Positions 9,571 through 18,207 of a stretch of DNA of 45,291 nucleotides are shown piece by piece. Position 1 is the first letter of the stretch. Each line of letters opens with the position of its first letter. Where the stretch lies: the NCBI GenBank assembly GCA_008636105.1, contig VSDH01000025.1, positions 1 through 45,291 of the forward strand. The letters run 5' to 3'. The notes beneath the pieces were generated by a model. That model was not told the origin of the DNA. It searched no databases and saw nothing but the letters and a program-made list of their open reading frames with translations. A program made the position numbers and the translations under genes. The stretch is from Candidatus Scalindua sediminis. GTDB taxonomy: Bacteria; Planctomycetota; Brocadiia; Brocadiales; Scalinduaceae.

Positions 9571-9788
9571 AATAATCAATGAAAATTTGATAATCCTGAA
9601 TTTCTCCCTCAATATCATTTTACATTTGTAATTTCACAACTTTGACAGGATACATAACATAACAATATCCAGAATGCATCCTTAAGCTTCGACTTAATAT
9701 ATAACAATTAAATCCCCTTTCCTTTTTAATTCCCTTTTTAATATTGAAACATTTACAGAAAGGTATTAGAATTTTTGATAAATAGAAT

Positions 9789-10607
9789 ATGAATGAGAAG
9801 ATAATTGTCTTTACAGATTTAGATGGTACGCTGTTAGACCATAGTACTTATTTATATAGTGATGCAGAAGAAGCCTTAAGGTTATTAAAAGAGAAACAAG
9901 TTCCTCTTATCTTATGTTCCAGTAAAACCAAGGATGAAATAGAGGTCTATCGTGAAAAGCTATCAATTAATGAACCCTTTATATCAGAAAATGGAGGGGC
10001 TATATTTATCCCGGAGCAATACAAGGGTCTGAAGTGTGAATTTGATAAAGTTTATGACGATTATTTAGTAATAGAGATTGGTTCTGAATATAAAACTCTA
10101 GTGGATGCCCTTAAGCAGATAAAAAGAAATACCGGTGTAAATATTAAGGGTATTGGCGAATATACAGTAGATGAAGTTGTTGAGTTGACAGGTTTAAACA
10201 GGGAAGAAGCTTCTCTTGCCCAAAAAAGAAGATATACGTTACCATTTATTATTAATGGTGGAGATGAGGACGTTAAGAATATCAAAAACGAGATACTATC
10301 GTTAAGTCTTAATTATACTGAAGGTGCAAGGTTTGTGCACCTTATGGGTGCAAATGATAAGGGTAAGGCAGTAAAAATTCTAGTGGACATCTTTAAAAAG
10401 AATTATCCCGATACAAGAATAATTACAATAGGTCTGGGCGACAGCCTAAATGACCTTCCGATGTTGGAAGCCGTAGACAAGGCATTTCTCGTAAAGAAAG
10501 AGTCAGGGAAATACGAAAAACGCATAAAGGTTGAAAACCTTGTATATGCTGATGGGACCGGTCCTGTTGGTTGGAATAAGGCAATCTTAAGCCTGTTTAA
10601 CAAATAG
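9789..10607 (+). CDS. mpgP: Mannosyl-/glucosyl-3-phosphoglycerate phosphatase (HAD-IIB)
   Basis: This 272-residue HAD-superfamily phosphatase has all four motifs: FTDLDGTLLD (nucleophile Asp near residue 9), LCSSKT (motif II), the KGKAV lysine (motif III) and GLGDSLNDLPML (motif IV). The SENGGAIFIP segment and the type IIB cap are as in MpgP/YedP. MpgP dephosphorylates mannosyl-3-phosphoglycerate to the osmolyte mannosylglycerate; related enzymes accept glucosyl-3-phosphoglycerate. The neighbouring GT-A transferase, 27 bases downstream, is GpgS-like, so the glucosyl compound is the likelier substrate here (inference). It heads an operon with that transferase. Confidence 0.87.
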   Translation: MNEKIIVFTDLDGTLLDHSTYLYSDAEEALRLLKEKQVPLILCSSKTKDEIEVYREKLSINEPFISENGGAIFIPEQYKGLKCEFDKVYDDYLVIEIGSEYKTLVDALKQIKRNTGVNIKGIGEYTVDEVVELTGLNREEASLAQKRRYTLPFIINGGDEDVKNIKNEILSLSLNYTEGARFVHLMGANDKGKAVKILVDIFKKNYPDTRIITIGLGDSLNDLPMLEAVDKAFLVKKESGKYEKRIKVENLVYADGTGPVGWNKAILSLFNK

Positions 10608-10634
10608 AAACAAAACACGTAAGGAGGTTAAGAT

Positions 10635-11843
10635 ATGGGTGACTTTTATCAATCAGGAGAGATTACAACATTGCACAGGTTTGGTAGTAGGGATATTACC
10701 AAACTGGAATCCGAAATAAAGAAGCTCTCACGCCTGAGGCCTATTGCTCTGGTATTACCGACTATTTTCTCAGAGCTGGAAGGTACTGCGTTACCAAATA
10801 TTGTGAACGAATTGAAAGAGGTCAAGTACCTGAATCAAATAATAGTGTCCCTGGGCAGATTCAACAAGGAACAATTCAAACATGCAAGGAAATTCTTTTC
10901 GGTTTTGCCCCAGGAGGTAAAGTTAATATGGAATGATGGCAATAGGATGAAGAAACTTTACAAACTGCTTGACGATGAGAATGTTTCAGCAGGTGCCGAC
11001 GGTAAAGGCAGGTCTGCATGGATGGCTTACGGTTATGTTCTGGCAGGTGAAAAATCAAAGGTAATCGTATTGCACGACTGCGACGTACAGACGTACAGCA
11101 GAGAGTTCCTTGCACGGTTATGTTATCCAATCGTTAATCAAAATCTTGATTTCGAATTTTGCAAAGGATATTACAGCCGTATTACCGATCGTATGCATGG
11201 TAGAGTAACCAGACTTTTTGTAACTCCCCTATTGAGAGCACTCCGCAGGCTACTGGGGGACCTGGACTTTCTTAAATACATGGATAGCTTTAGATATATT
11301 CTGGCGGGAGAATTTTCCATGTTAGCTGACTTAGCAAGGGTAAATAGAATTCCCGGGGATTGGGGACTGGAAGTGGGAGTCCTGGCAGAAATATACAGGA
11401 ATTGTTCTAAAAGAAGGATATGCCAGGTGGACATTTGCGAAACATATGAGCATAAACATCAACCCCTTTCTGAAGAAGATATCAAAACAGGATTGATGAA
11501 GATGAGCATAGATATCACCAAGACCCTTTTCACCACGCTGGCAAGCGCAGGAATATTATTCAATGACGGTTTCTTCAGGACACTAAGAATCACATATCTA
11601 AGGACAGCACAGGCATATATTGAAAGATATGAAAACGATTCGGCTATAAATGGGCTATACTTTGATAGGCATCTTGAGACAAAGGCAGTAGAGGCATTTA
11701 CTAATGGACTTAAGATAGCTGGAGACCAGTTCCTTGAAAATCCAAGTGGTACACCCTTTATACCGAACTGGAGTAGGGTAACCTCAGCAATACCTGATTT
11801 TTTTGAAAAGCTTATCGATGCAGTTGAAAGTGATAATAAATAA
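10635..11843 (+). CDS. gpgS: GT81-like glucosyl-3-phosphoglycerate synthase
   Basis: The 402-residue GT-A-fold transferase follows a strong ribosome site (AAGGAGG). It opens with GEITTLHRFG. It has an N-terminal nucleotide-binding strand (RPIALVLPTIFSE) and the ADGKGRSAWMA loop. It also has a metal-binding DxD (VLHDCDVQTY, near residue 153) and the acceptor-side block IPGDWGLEVGVLAEIYRN. This pattern fits the GT81 GpgS group, which condenses NDP-glucose and 3-phosphoglycerate. The directly preceding phosphatase gene completes the two-step route to glucosylglycerate. Alternatives are mannosyl-3-phosphoglycerate synthase or the mannosylglucosyl variant MggA; the sugar specificity cannot be decided by eye. 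It is longer than actinobacterial GpgS (about 320 residues) by a C-terminal helical extension. Confidence 0.72.
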   Translation: MGDFYQSGEITTLHRFGSRDITKLESEIKKLSRLRPIALVLPTIFSELEGTALPNIVNELKEVKYLNQIIVSLGRFNKEQFKHARKFFSVLPQEVKLIWNDGNRMKKLYKLLDDENVSAGADGKGRSAWMAYGYVLAGEKSKVIVLHDCDVQTYSREFLARLCYPIVNQNLDFEFCKGYYSRITDRMHGRVTRLFVTPLLRALRRLLGDLDFLKYMDSFRYILAGEFSMLADLARVNRIPGDWGLEVGVLAEIYRNCSKRRICQVDICETYEHKHQPLSEEDIKTGLMKMSIDITKTLFTTLASAGILFNDGFFRTLRITYLRTAQAYIERYENDSAINGLYFDRHLETKAVEAFTNGLKIAGDQFLENPSGTPFIPNWSRVTSAIPDFFEKLIDAVESDNK

Positions 11844-11880
11844 ACAATCAAATTTTTAGACATTATATAGTGTAGCCGCA

Positions 11881-11918
11881 GGTCATGCCAGAGGCAGATC
11901 TGCCTAACGGCACGACTT
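11881..11918. repeat. Dispersed palindromic repeat B, copy 1
   Basis: The block ggtcatgccagaggcagatc followed by tgcctaacggcacgactt is an imperfect palindrome (GTCATGCC pairs with GGCACGAC). It recurs at 45151-45188 in the same orientation with about four differences. It lies just after the GpgS-like gene. Confidence 0.75.
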
Positions 11919-11956
11919 TAACTGCGTTTATTACCACCATTATGGGTTTAATTAAA

Positions 11957-12016
11957 AATCCTTTAAAATAGCGCAACCCTTCGATACGCTCAGGGCAGGC
12001 TCTAAAGGTTGCGGCT
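11957..12016. repeat. Dispersed palindromic repeat A, copy 2
   Basis: This is the second copy of the block at 6551-6610: CCTTTAAAATAGCGCAACCC, then TTCGATACGCTCAGGGCAGG, CTCTAAAGGTTGCGGCT. It is in the same orientation and differs by a G/A change in the arm and small changes in the AT flank. It lies upstream of the flavodiiron gene. Confidence 0.85.
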
Positions 12017-12090
12017 ACCTAATGTGTGTCAACTTATTTGTTACGATTAGTATTGAATTTAAAAGTTTTCATCACAAATAGAAATTCAGA

Positions 12091-13293
12091 ATGAATCATA
12101 TCAAGATAAAAGATAAAATATATTGGGTTGGCACACTAGACCCTGAAATGAGAATATTCGACATAATTTTCAGGACAGATCATGGAACTACTTATAATTC
12201 TTATCTTATCAGGGATGAGAAAACCGCATTAATAGATACAGTTAAAAAACCATTTACAAACGAATTCATTTCAAATCTTAAATCACTGATTGATCCCGAA
12301 AACATTAATTATATTATTGTCAGCCATACAGAACCAGACCATTCAGGTGCACTTTCTGAACTATTAAAACTCGCGATTAATGCAAAGATTGTGGCTTCAA
12401 GATCTGGCGGACATTTACTAAAAAACATAATCAATGCGCCTTTTGATCTGATAACCATCGAAGAGTGTTCACAGATTAATTTAGGTTCCTACGAACTTAA
12501 ATTTATATCTGCACCCTACTTACATTGGCCTGATACAATCTTTACCTATCTGGAAAAGGAAAAGATCCTTTTCACGTGTGATGCATTTGGTTCACATTTC
12601 TGTGGCGAGAGGATGTTTGATGATGTAATCGGTGATTTTGATCATTATTTTCACGTTTACTATGACAGCATAATGCGTCCGTTCAAGCCGTATATCCTTA
12701 AAGCTATTGAAAAGATCAGGGGATTAGATATAGATATTATTGCAACAGGACATGGGCCAATCCTCCACAAAGACCCCTGGAAATATGTAGAGAGTTACTC
12801 CAACTGGAGCCAAACCCAAATAGATGCAAAAAAGAATGTTCTAATCCTGTATGTTAGTATATATGGAAGTACAAAAAAGATGGCAGAAGCTATTGCAAAA
12901 GGGGTGTCAGAAGAAGATGTAAATGTTACACTATTCGATATGAATGATTCAGATTATCAGCTTATCAGGGATGCCATCGAAAAAGCAGATGGCATGCTTG
13001 TCGGTTCGCCAACAATTGCTGGTGACGTTCCCAGACCTGTCTGGGAAGTCCTTTCCCTTATTGCTACAGTTAAATCTAAGATTAAATTAGGCTCTGCTTT
13101 TGGCTCTTATGGTTGGAGTGGTGAAGCTACCAAAATGATTGAGGATAGATTGAATGGACTTCGCATTAAACTTCACAAGCCTTCCTTAAAAATAAAATTG
13201 ATTCCAGACGATAAAGTTTTAAAAGAGTGTCAGGAATTCGGGAAGCAATTTGCAACTGCCCTGGAACAAAAATCAAGCTCATTGCCTCATTGA
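12091..13293 (+). CDS. fprA: A-type flavoprotein / flavodiiron protein
   Basis: This 400-residue two-domain protein has an N-terminal metallo-beta-lactamase-like diiron domain (residues 1-245) and a C-terminal flavodoxin domain (about 250-395, LILYVSIYGSTKKMAEA). The full diiron ligand set is visible: HTEPDH (His, Glu, Asp, His), His in YLHWPD, Asp in CDAFG and His in TGHGP. Flavodiiron proteins reduce O2 to water or NO to N2O in the cytosol of anaerobes, fed by rubredoxin or a flavin reductase. No rubredoxin domain is fused and none is seen nearby. The flavodoxin FMN loop (GSPTIAGDVPRP) is intact. It stands 247 bases after the GpgS-like gene, so it may be its own unit. Confidence 0.94.
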   Translation: MNHIKIKDKIYWVGTLDPEMRIFDIIFRTDHGTTYNSYLIRDEKTALIDTVKKPFTNEFISNLKSLIDPENINYIIVSHTEPDHSGALSELLKLAINAKIVASRSGGHLLKNIINAPFDLITIEECSQINLGSYELKFISAPYLHWPDTIFTYLEKEKILFTCDAFGSHFCGERMFDDVIGDFDHYFHVYYDSIMRPFKPYILKAIEKIRGLDIDIIATGHGPILHKDPWKYVESYSNWSQTQIDAKKNVLILYVSIYGSTKKMAEAIAKGVSEEDVNVTLFDMNDSDYQLIRDAIEKADGMLVGSPTIAGDVPRPVWEVLSLIATVKSKIKLGSAFGSYGWSGEATKMIEDRLNGLRIKLHKPSLKIKLIPDDKVLKECQEFGKQFATALEQKSSSLPH

Positions 13294-13350
13294 AAATATT
13301 GCTAAAGCTGGTACTACTAAATTGATTTTTACTATTACAAAAAACAGAAA

Positions 13351-14682
13351 TTGAACATCCTTGATCTCAGGAAACAAGCAGAGGAAATCTTTAAGCATGT
13401 AATACGTACGCTAGACCCGAAACAGTTAGTTAAGAATAAGGTACGTGTTCACAATTCTACCCTTCTGGTAGACCAAAAAGAATATAACCTGAAAGATTAT
13501 GAACATATCTATGTAATCGGTGGTGGCAAGGCATGCGCTCCAATGGCGAAAGCAATGGAGGAGATCCTTGGGGATAGACTGGACAATGGCATCATCATCG
13601 TCAAATACGACCATGGCTTACCTCTCAAAAAGATCAAGATCGTTGAAGCATCACATCCTCTCCCGGACTTAAGTGGGCAAAAAGGCACTTCGGAAATCCT
13701 TAAGCTTTTATCCAGTTCAGGCAAAAAAGACTTAATTATCTGCCTTATTTCCGGCGGGGGTTCAGCCTTACTTGTTCAACCGCATAAAGAAATAACTTTA
13801 CAGGATATACAAGTTACTTCAAATGAACTACTGAGCTGTGGGGCCACGATTGGCGAAATTAACTCCGTAAGAAAACATCTATCTACCATAAAGGGCGGAC
13901 AGCTTGCAAAGGCTTCATACCCTTCGACACTTGTCACATTGATGCTATCAGACGTAATCGGAGATCCGATGGACATAATAGCCTCTGGCCCTACCGTACC
14001 GGAGGAAAGTACGTTTGAAGATGCCTGCAAAGTAATCCAGAAATATTCACTGAAAAACAGGATACCGGATAGTGTGAATAAACTCTTAGAGAAGGGAAGA
14101 GCGGGAGGAATTGAAGAGAATCCCAAACGAGGGAACAAGGTATTTGTTAATACGCAAAATATAATTATTGGTTCCAACAAAATAGCACTAGAAGCTGCTA
14201 AAGAGAAAGCTACAAAATTAGGATATAATACAACAATCCTTTCTTCCCTGATACAAGGTGAGAGTAAAGAGGCAGCAAAGTTCTTTACTGCCATCGCCAA
14301 AGAAATTTCTCGCTCGAAATCACCTATTCCCAAACCCGCATGTATAATTGCAGGGGGTGAAACTACTGTAACAATACAAGGTAAAGGTAAAGGAGGAAGA
14401 AATCAGGAATTTGCGCTCTCTGCCGCTATAGAAATAGACGAAGATAAAGGTATAGTAATTCTAAGTGGTGGTACTGATGGCACAGACGGTCCGACAGACG
14501 CTACAGGCGCAATCGTTGACGTCCATACGTGCAAATATGCCAGAGAAAAATTTAGCTTGAACCCCGAAGATTTTTTAAGTAGAAACGATTCGTACCATTT
14601 CTTTAAGGAGATTGAACAACACCTGATTACTGGTCCAACTCTCACCAATGTGATGGATATAATGATTTCTTTAATAAATTAG
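13351..14682 (+). CDS. Glycerate 2-kinase (GK type II, MOFRL family)
   Basis: The 443-residue protein belongs to the class II glycerate kinases, which phosphorylate D-glycerate, usually to 2-phosphoglycerate. The N-terminal domain contains VIGGGKACAPMAKAME, ASHPLPD and the LISGGGSALL loop. The C-terminal MOFRL domain has GGETTVTIQGKGKGGRNQE and the SGGTDGTDGPTDATGA signature. The start is a TTG (MNILDLRKQ), because the frame has no ATG until well inside the conserved domain and no clear ribosome site exists. It sits between the flavodiiron gene and a glycosidase. It would recover glycerate released when a glycosylglycerate is hydrolysed and pass 2-phosphoglycerate to enolase (inference). Confidence 0.93.
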   Translation: MNILDLRKQAEEIFKHVIRTLDPKQLVKNKVRVHNSTLLVDQKEYNLKDYEHIYVIGGGKACAPMAKAMEEILGDRLDNGIIIVKYDHGLPLKKIKIVEASHPLPDLSGQKGTSEILKLLSSSGKKDLIICLISGGGSALLVQPHKEITLQDIQVTSNELLSCGATIGEINSVRKHLSTIKGGQLAKASYPSTLVTLMLSDVIGDPMDIIASGPTVPEESTFEDACKVIQKYSLKNRIPDSVNKLLEKGRAGGIEENPKRGNKVFVNTQNIIIGSNKIALEAAKEKATKLGYNTTILSSLIQGESKEAAKFFTAIAKEISRSKSPIPKPACIIAGGETTVTIQGKGKGGRNQEFALSAAIEIDEDKGIVILSGGTDGTDGPTDATGAIVDVHTCKYAREKFSLNPEDFLSRNDSYHFFKEIEQHLITGPTLTNVMDIMISLIN

Positions 14683-14994
14683 CTTTCATAATAACTTGGA
14701 TTCCTTGCGCCCGCCCGGATGACTTGGTCGGACGGGAAAGCAAGGTTGCCTCCCTTTCGGGAGGAATCCATAGCTTATTTTCGAAGCAAATAGAAAAAAC
14801 ACCTACATGAAATTTAGCACGGCATTAAGACAATATTCAAGAAGAAGGATGAATCATAGTCTGCTTCACACAATTGGAATGGATGCTAGATGTTCGATAT
14901 TCGATATAACACTGATGAACCCTCATTCTTCTTTCACGAGGATCGAGTATGGTCTATACTATAGAATTTACAAAACGTTTAAGTCTCAATCACT
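14683..14994. other. Gene-free stretch with compound palindrome
   Basis: This 312-bp gap between the glycerate kinase and glycosidase genes holds a nested palindrome at 14698-14769: outer arms GGATTCC/GGAATCC, a CTTGC/GCAAG pair and an inner CCTCCC-TTTC-GGGAGG hairpin. The rest is AT-rich. A 63-codon ORF (14807-14998) looks spurious, and I see no promoter worth naming. Confidence 0.7.
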
Positions 14995-16356
14995 ATGACT
15001 CAGTCCAAATCTGATAGCCAGGAATATCGAAAGGATCTTGATAAAGAGCTTGAGACTCATTTCAAGATTATAAAATCCTGTTCAGTAAAAACAGATGGAG
15101 AAACAATATTATTAGCCGCAAGACCTGAATCAAGGTATCCCTATTTTTATCCACGTGATGTCGCATGTGCCTCTGAACTTCTGGCCTATCTTTCAACTTC
15201 CGAATTCTCTATTGCTGATGACTCATATAAGCTACTCAAATCTGTTGCAAACTTCGTGTTAAAGGCCATAAGGGATGATGGTTATCTCGGGCAGAGATAT
15301 GCCCTTTCCGGCGAAGAGAAAAGCATTTATAAGCAAGAAGATAACAACGCACATGGCATGATTATCCTTTCTAACTATTTACTTACTGCAAAAAAGAAGG
15401 GAGAAAATATACAAAATATAGACGAATTCCTTTTATCAATAAACAATGCAGCACAGTATGCTATCAAAAATTTTTACCGACCAGAAATAAACCTTTTCCA
15501 TTCCACTACGTCAATTCATGAATCGGCGCTCGAAGAAGGATTCAGTTGCTGGACTAACTTTGCATATCTTAAGGCTTTTTACCTGGTTTCTAAAGTAAAC
15601 AGTGAATTAGATACTCCTGATATCATTCCAGACAGGATACTCGTCTTTAAATCAGCCTTCAAGCACAACCTTTTTGGGATAATGGTTTCAAACCATAGAT
15701 TTCTAAGACGTATAGACCAAAAAGGCAATTACGACTTCAAACCAGACTTTACACTTTTAAGTCCATTCTATTTTGGATTTGGTAAAGAGACTAAAGATTA
15801 TGTTGACAACAGCGTAAGTTTCTTAGAAAGACAACTCTGGGATCCTGAATTAGGTATGATACAAAGATACCTTCCATTTAGCGGAGACATTGAAATACAT
15901 ACCCACTCTGGTAATGGACCCTGGCTTCAGTACACGGCAATACTTGCCCAATACCATTACTGGTGTAAAAACATAAAACGGGGAGATGAATTGATAGGCC
16001 TTATTGATAACTATAAAAATGAAAATGGAGAAATTCCTGAACATATTTCGACCTGTAAAAGATTCAACGGGTTTATGGAATCTGAATGGAAGACAGGAAT
16101 TGATTTTGACAAGGAATTTGATAAGCATATTCTTCAGGACAACCTGGACTTTGATAAGATATTAGAAGAAGCTAATAATATGCACAGATCTTACAAAGAA
16201 GTAGCAGAAAAGTGCATGATACCTGTTGACACAATGGAAGAAGGCGGATATATCCTGTTTGTAACACCCCTGATGTGGTCACATGTGGAATATATGAAGG
16301 CATTGCTATATAAGCATGGGCTTTATTCTAATGATAATTCACACCAATCCAGTTAG
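14995..16356 (+). CDS. Six-hairpin (alpha/alpha)6 glycosidase, GH15-like
   Basis: The 453-residue protein has no signal peptide and appears cytoplasmic. It looks like an (alpha/alpha)6-barrel glycosidase of the glucoamylase/debranching type. RYPYFYPRDVACASELL (residues ~42-58) recalls the 'WPRD' substrate-binding motif. The EEGFSCWTNFAYLKAF block and GEIPEHI near residue 345 resemble the 'G..PE' region that holds the catalytic base in related families. SGNGPWLQYTAILAQYHYW is a typical barrel helix. The exact family cannot be assigned. Its place next to glycerate 2-kinase and the GPG synthase/phosphatase pair suggests hydrolysis of glucosylglycerate or a related glycoside (inference); glycogen or trehalose are other options. 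Confidence 0.7.
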   Translation: MTQSKSDSQEYRKDLDKELETHFKIIKSCSVKTDGETILLAARPESRYPYFYPRDVACASELLAYLSTSEFSIADDSYKLLKSVANFVLKAIRDDGYLGQRYALSGEEKSIYKQEDNNAHGMIILSNYLLTAKKKGENIQNIDEFLLSINNAAQYAIKNFYRPEINLFHSTTSIHESALEEGFSCWTNFAYLKAFYLVSKVNSELDTPDIIPDRILVFKSAFKHNLFGIMVSNHRFLRRIDQKGNYDFKPDFTLLSPFYFGFGKETKDYVDNSVSFLERQLWDPELGMIQRYLPFSGDIEIHTHSGNGPWLQYTAILAQYHYWCKNIKRGDELIGLIDNYKNENGEIPEHISTCKRFNGFMESEWKTGIDFDKEFDKHILQDNLDFDKILEEANNMHRSYKEVAEKCMIPVDTMEEGGYILFVTPLMWSHVEYMKALLYKHGLYSNDNSHQSS

Positions 16357-16589
16357 ATCTTTACTACCTCACAGAACCAGTCATCCATCCGGATAATTAT
16401 CCAAAAGGAAAACCCTTCACCCTGATATACCTTCATCTAACCAGTTAAAGATTACATAACACCGTGAACTAAATTAAGTTTTTCTATAGTTGATATAAAA
16501 CTCTTGACTCCAAAGCAAATTTTAAATAGCATTGAAATCAAACATCAATTCCTGTTATTCAACAGCTATCAATAAAACATACACTTAAG

Positions 16590-18125
16590 ATGCTGTATAA
16601 AAAGCTTATATTATCAGGGCTTTTATCTTCAATTCCTTTCTTCTCAATCTCTGTCCTGGCTGAAGAAGAATCATCCTTTTTGTTCAAGGGATTTGATTTC
16701 CTAAGCGAAGAGCTATCAGAAGAACCATCAATTGAGTTTATAAACAATTCATTTGATGACTTATACAATATTTTTGGTAAGTATAGTACTCTCACAAGCT
16801 CGCAAAAAGAAGATTCCTGGTATAAACATAAAGGAAAGTATGTAAGATGGCAAGGTATCGTTACCTACAAAGATGCAGGTAAGAATAACAGGCAAAGGAT
16901 TGGTGTCAGACATAATGTAGGCACAAATGTCGAGTTAATATTTGACGATGACAAGAAAGATATAGTCAGGATGATAAGTAGAGGAAGTAGTATTACTTAT
17001 ACAGGAAGATTATCGTTACTATTTAACAGAAACCTTCTATTTAAACTTGAAGACGCAAATATTGAGAAAATTAATGGCGTATTAGTTGATAAATTAAAAA
17101 AAGATCTGGAGGATAAAGCCACATTATCATTAAAGCCCTCTCATATTAAAGATGTATTTCCAGAGTCTGAATTAAAAGAATCTTCTAAAGCGAAAACAGA
17201 TACTCCTTTTGATGATCTAAATAAAATTTTTGGCAAAAATAGTAGTTTAACTTATGCTCAAAAAGAAGAGCAATGGGATAATTACAAAGGAAAGTACATA
17301 ACATGGCAGGGTGTTGTTACATACAAAGGTGTAGGTGAAAACGATTGGAAAAGGATTGGTATCAGTCACAAGGCAGGTACTAATGCGGAGCTGATATTTG
17401 ACGACGACAAGAGAGATATAGTTAAGATGGTAAATAATGGAGATAGTATTACTTATACTGGAAAATTGGCAAAATTAATCGGTAGAAACCTTCTGTGCAG
17501 TATCGTGAATGTTGATATAAAGAAAATTGGTGATAAGATAATAGATAAAGCAGAAAAAACATCATTGGAAATATCTGATCTTGAATTTCCAATCGGTACA
17601 GATATCGAGAACAAGATACTAAGTGAAGTTGAAATTACAATGAATGAATCAATGGCACCAAAGATTATTAAAAAAGATGATATAAAAATTACAGAAACTT
17701 TAGAAGGATTCATAGACATCTCTTTTGAAGAACTGGATAAAATATTTGGTAAAGAAAATAGAATGACTGAATCGCAAAAAGACAAACTATGGAAGAAATA
17801 TAAAGGTAAATACGTAAGCTGGACAGGGCAGGTTATGAGCAGAGGCTTAGGAAGGGTCAGTGGTCTAAGGATGGGAATAAAGCACAAAGAAGGTACGGAT
17901 ATTGAATTGTGTTTTGATATTGAAAACAAAGACAAAGTCTTGCAAACAAAAATTGGTGATACTGTTACTTATACGGGTAAGCTGGTTAATAGACGTGGAT
18001 ATATCTTGCCTTACAAATTGGAAGATGGAAAAATAGAAAATATTGCAGAAGTTCAACTAACCGCAGAGAACACTGAAGCCACAGAGCAAGATAGTTACAA
18101 TCAAAAGCAAAGATTGTCCCGATGA
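16590..18125 (+). CDS. Exported protein with three tandem copies of an OB-like domain
   Basis: I do not recognise this 511-residue protein as a named family. Residues 1-24 form a signal peptide (MLYKKLILSGLLSSIPFFSI, then SVLAEEE). Three copies of a ~107-residue unit follow at about 54-160, 207-313 and 379-485, joined by acidic or Lys-rich linkers. Each unit has FDDL-x-x-IFGK, a helix with SQKE...W, KGKYV-x-WQG, a G-rich turn, RIG-x-x-HK-x-GT, LIFDDDK-x-DIV, a G-D-x-ITYTGKL strand and a closing strand. The WQG/TYTGKL strand pattern suggests a beta-barrel of the OB or tRNA_anti-like type. A role in periplasmic ligand binding or cell-envelope structure is possible. The TPR gene follows 82 bases downstream. 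Confidence 0.75.
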   Translation: MLYKKLILSGLLSSIPFFSISVLAEEESSFLFKGFDFLSEELSEEPSIEFINNSFDDLYNIFGKYSTLTSSQKEDSWYKHKGKYVRWQGIVTYKDAGKNNRQRIGVRHNVGTNVELIFDDDKKDIVRMISRGSSITYTGRLSLLFNRNLLFKLEDANIEKINGVLVDKLKKDLEDKATLSLKPSHIKDVFPESELKESSKAKTDTPFDDLNKIFGKNSSLTYAQKEEQWDNYKGKYITWQGVVTYKGVGENDWKRIGISHKAGTNAELIFDDDKRDIVKMVNNGDSITYTGKLAKLIGRNLLCSIVNVDIKKIGDKIIDKAEKTSLEISDLEFPIGTDIENKILSEVEITMNESMAPKIIKKDDIKITETLEGFIDISFEELDKIFGKENRMTESQKDKLWKKYKGKYVSWTGQVMSRGLGRVSGLRMGIKHKEGTDIELCFDIENKDKVLQTKIGDTVTYTGKLVNRRGYILPYKLEDGKIENIAEVQLTAENTEATEQDSYNQKQRLSR

Positions 18126-18207
18126 ATAGAAAACCGACTATACATACTATACGTGCCATACAGTAAACCTCTATTGCCAACATTATTTAAAGAAAGTGCG
18201 GTGTATT

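Noticed and set aside
14807..14998. 63-codon plus-strand ORF between the kinase and glycosidase genes
   Set aside because: No ribosome site, no recognisable motif, overlaps the glycosidase start and lies in sequence resembling low-complexity spacer.
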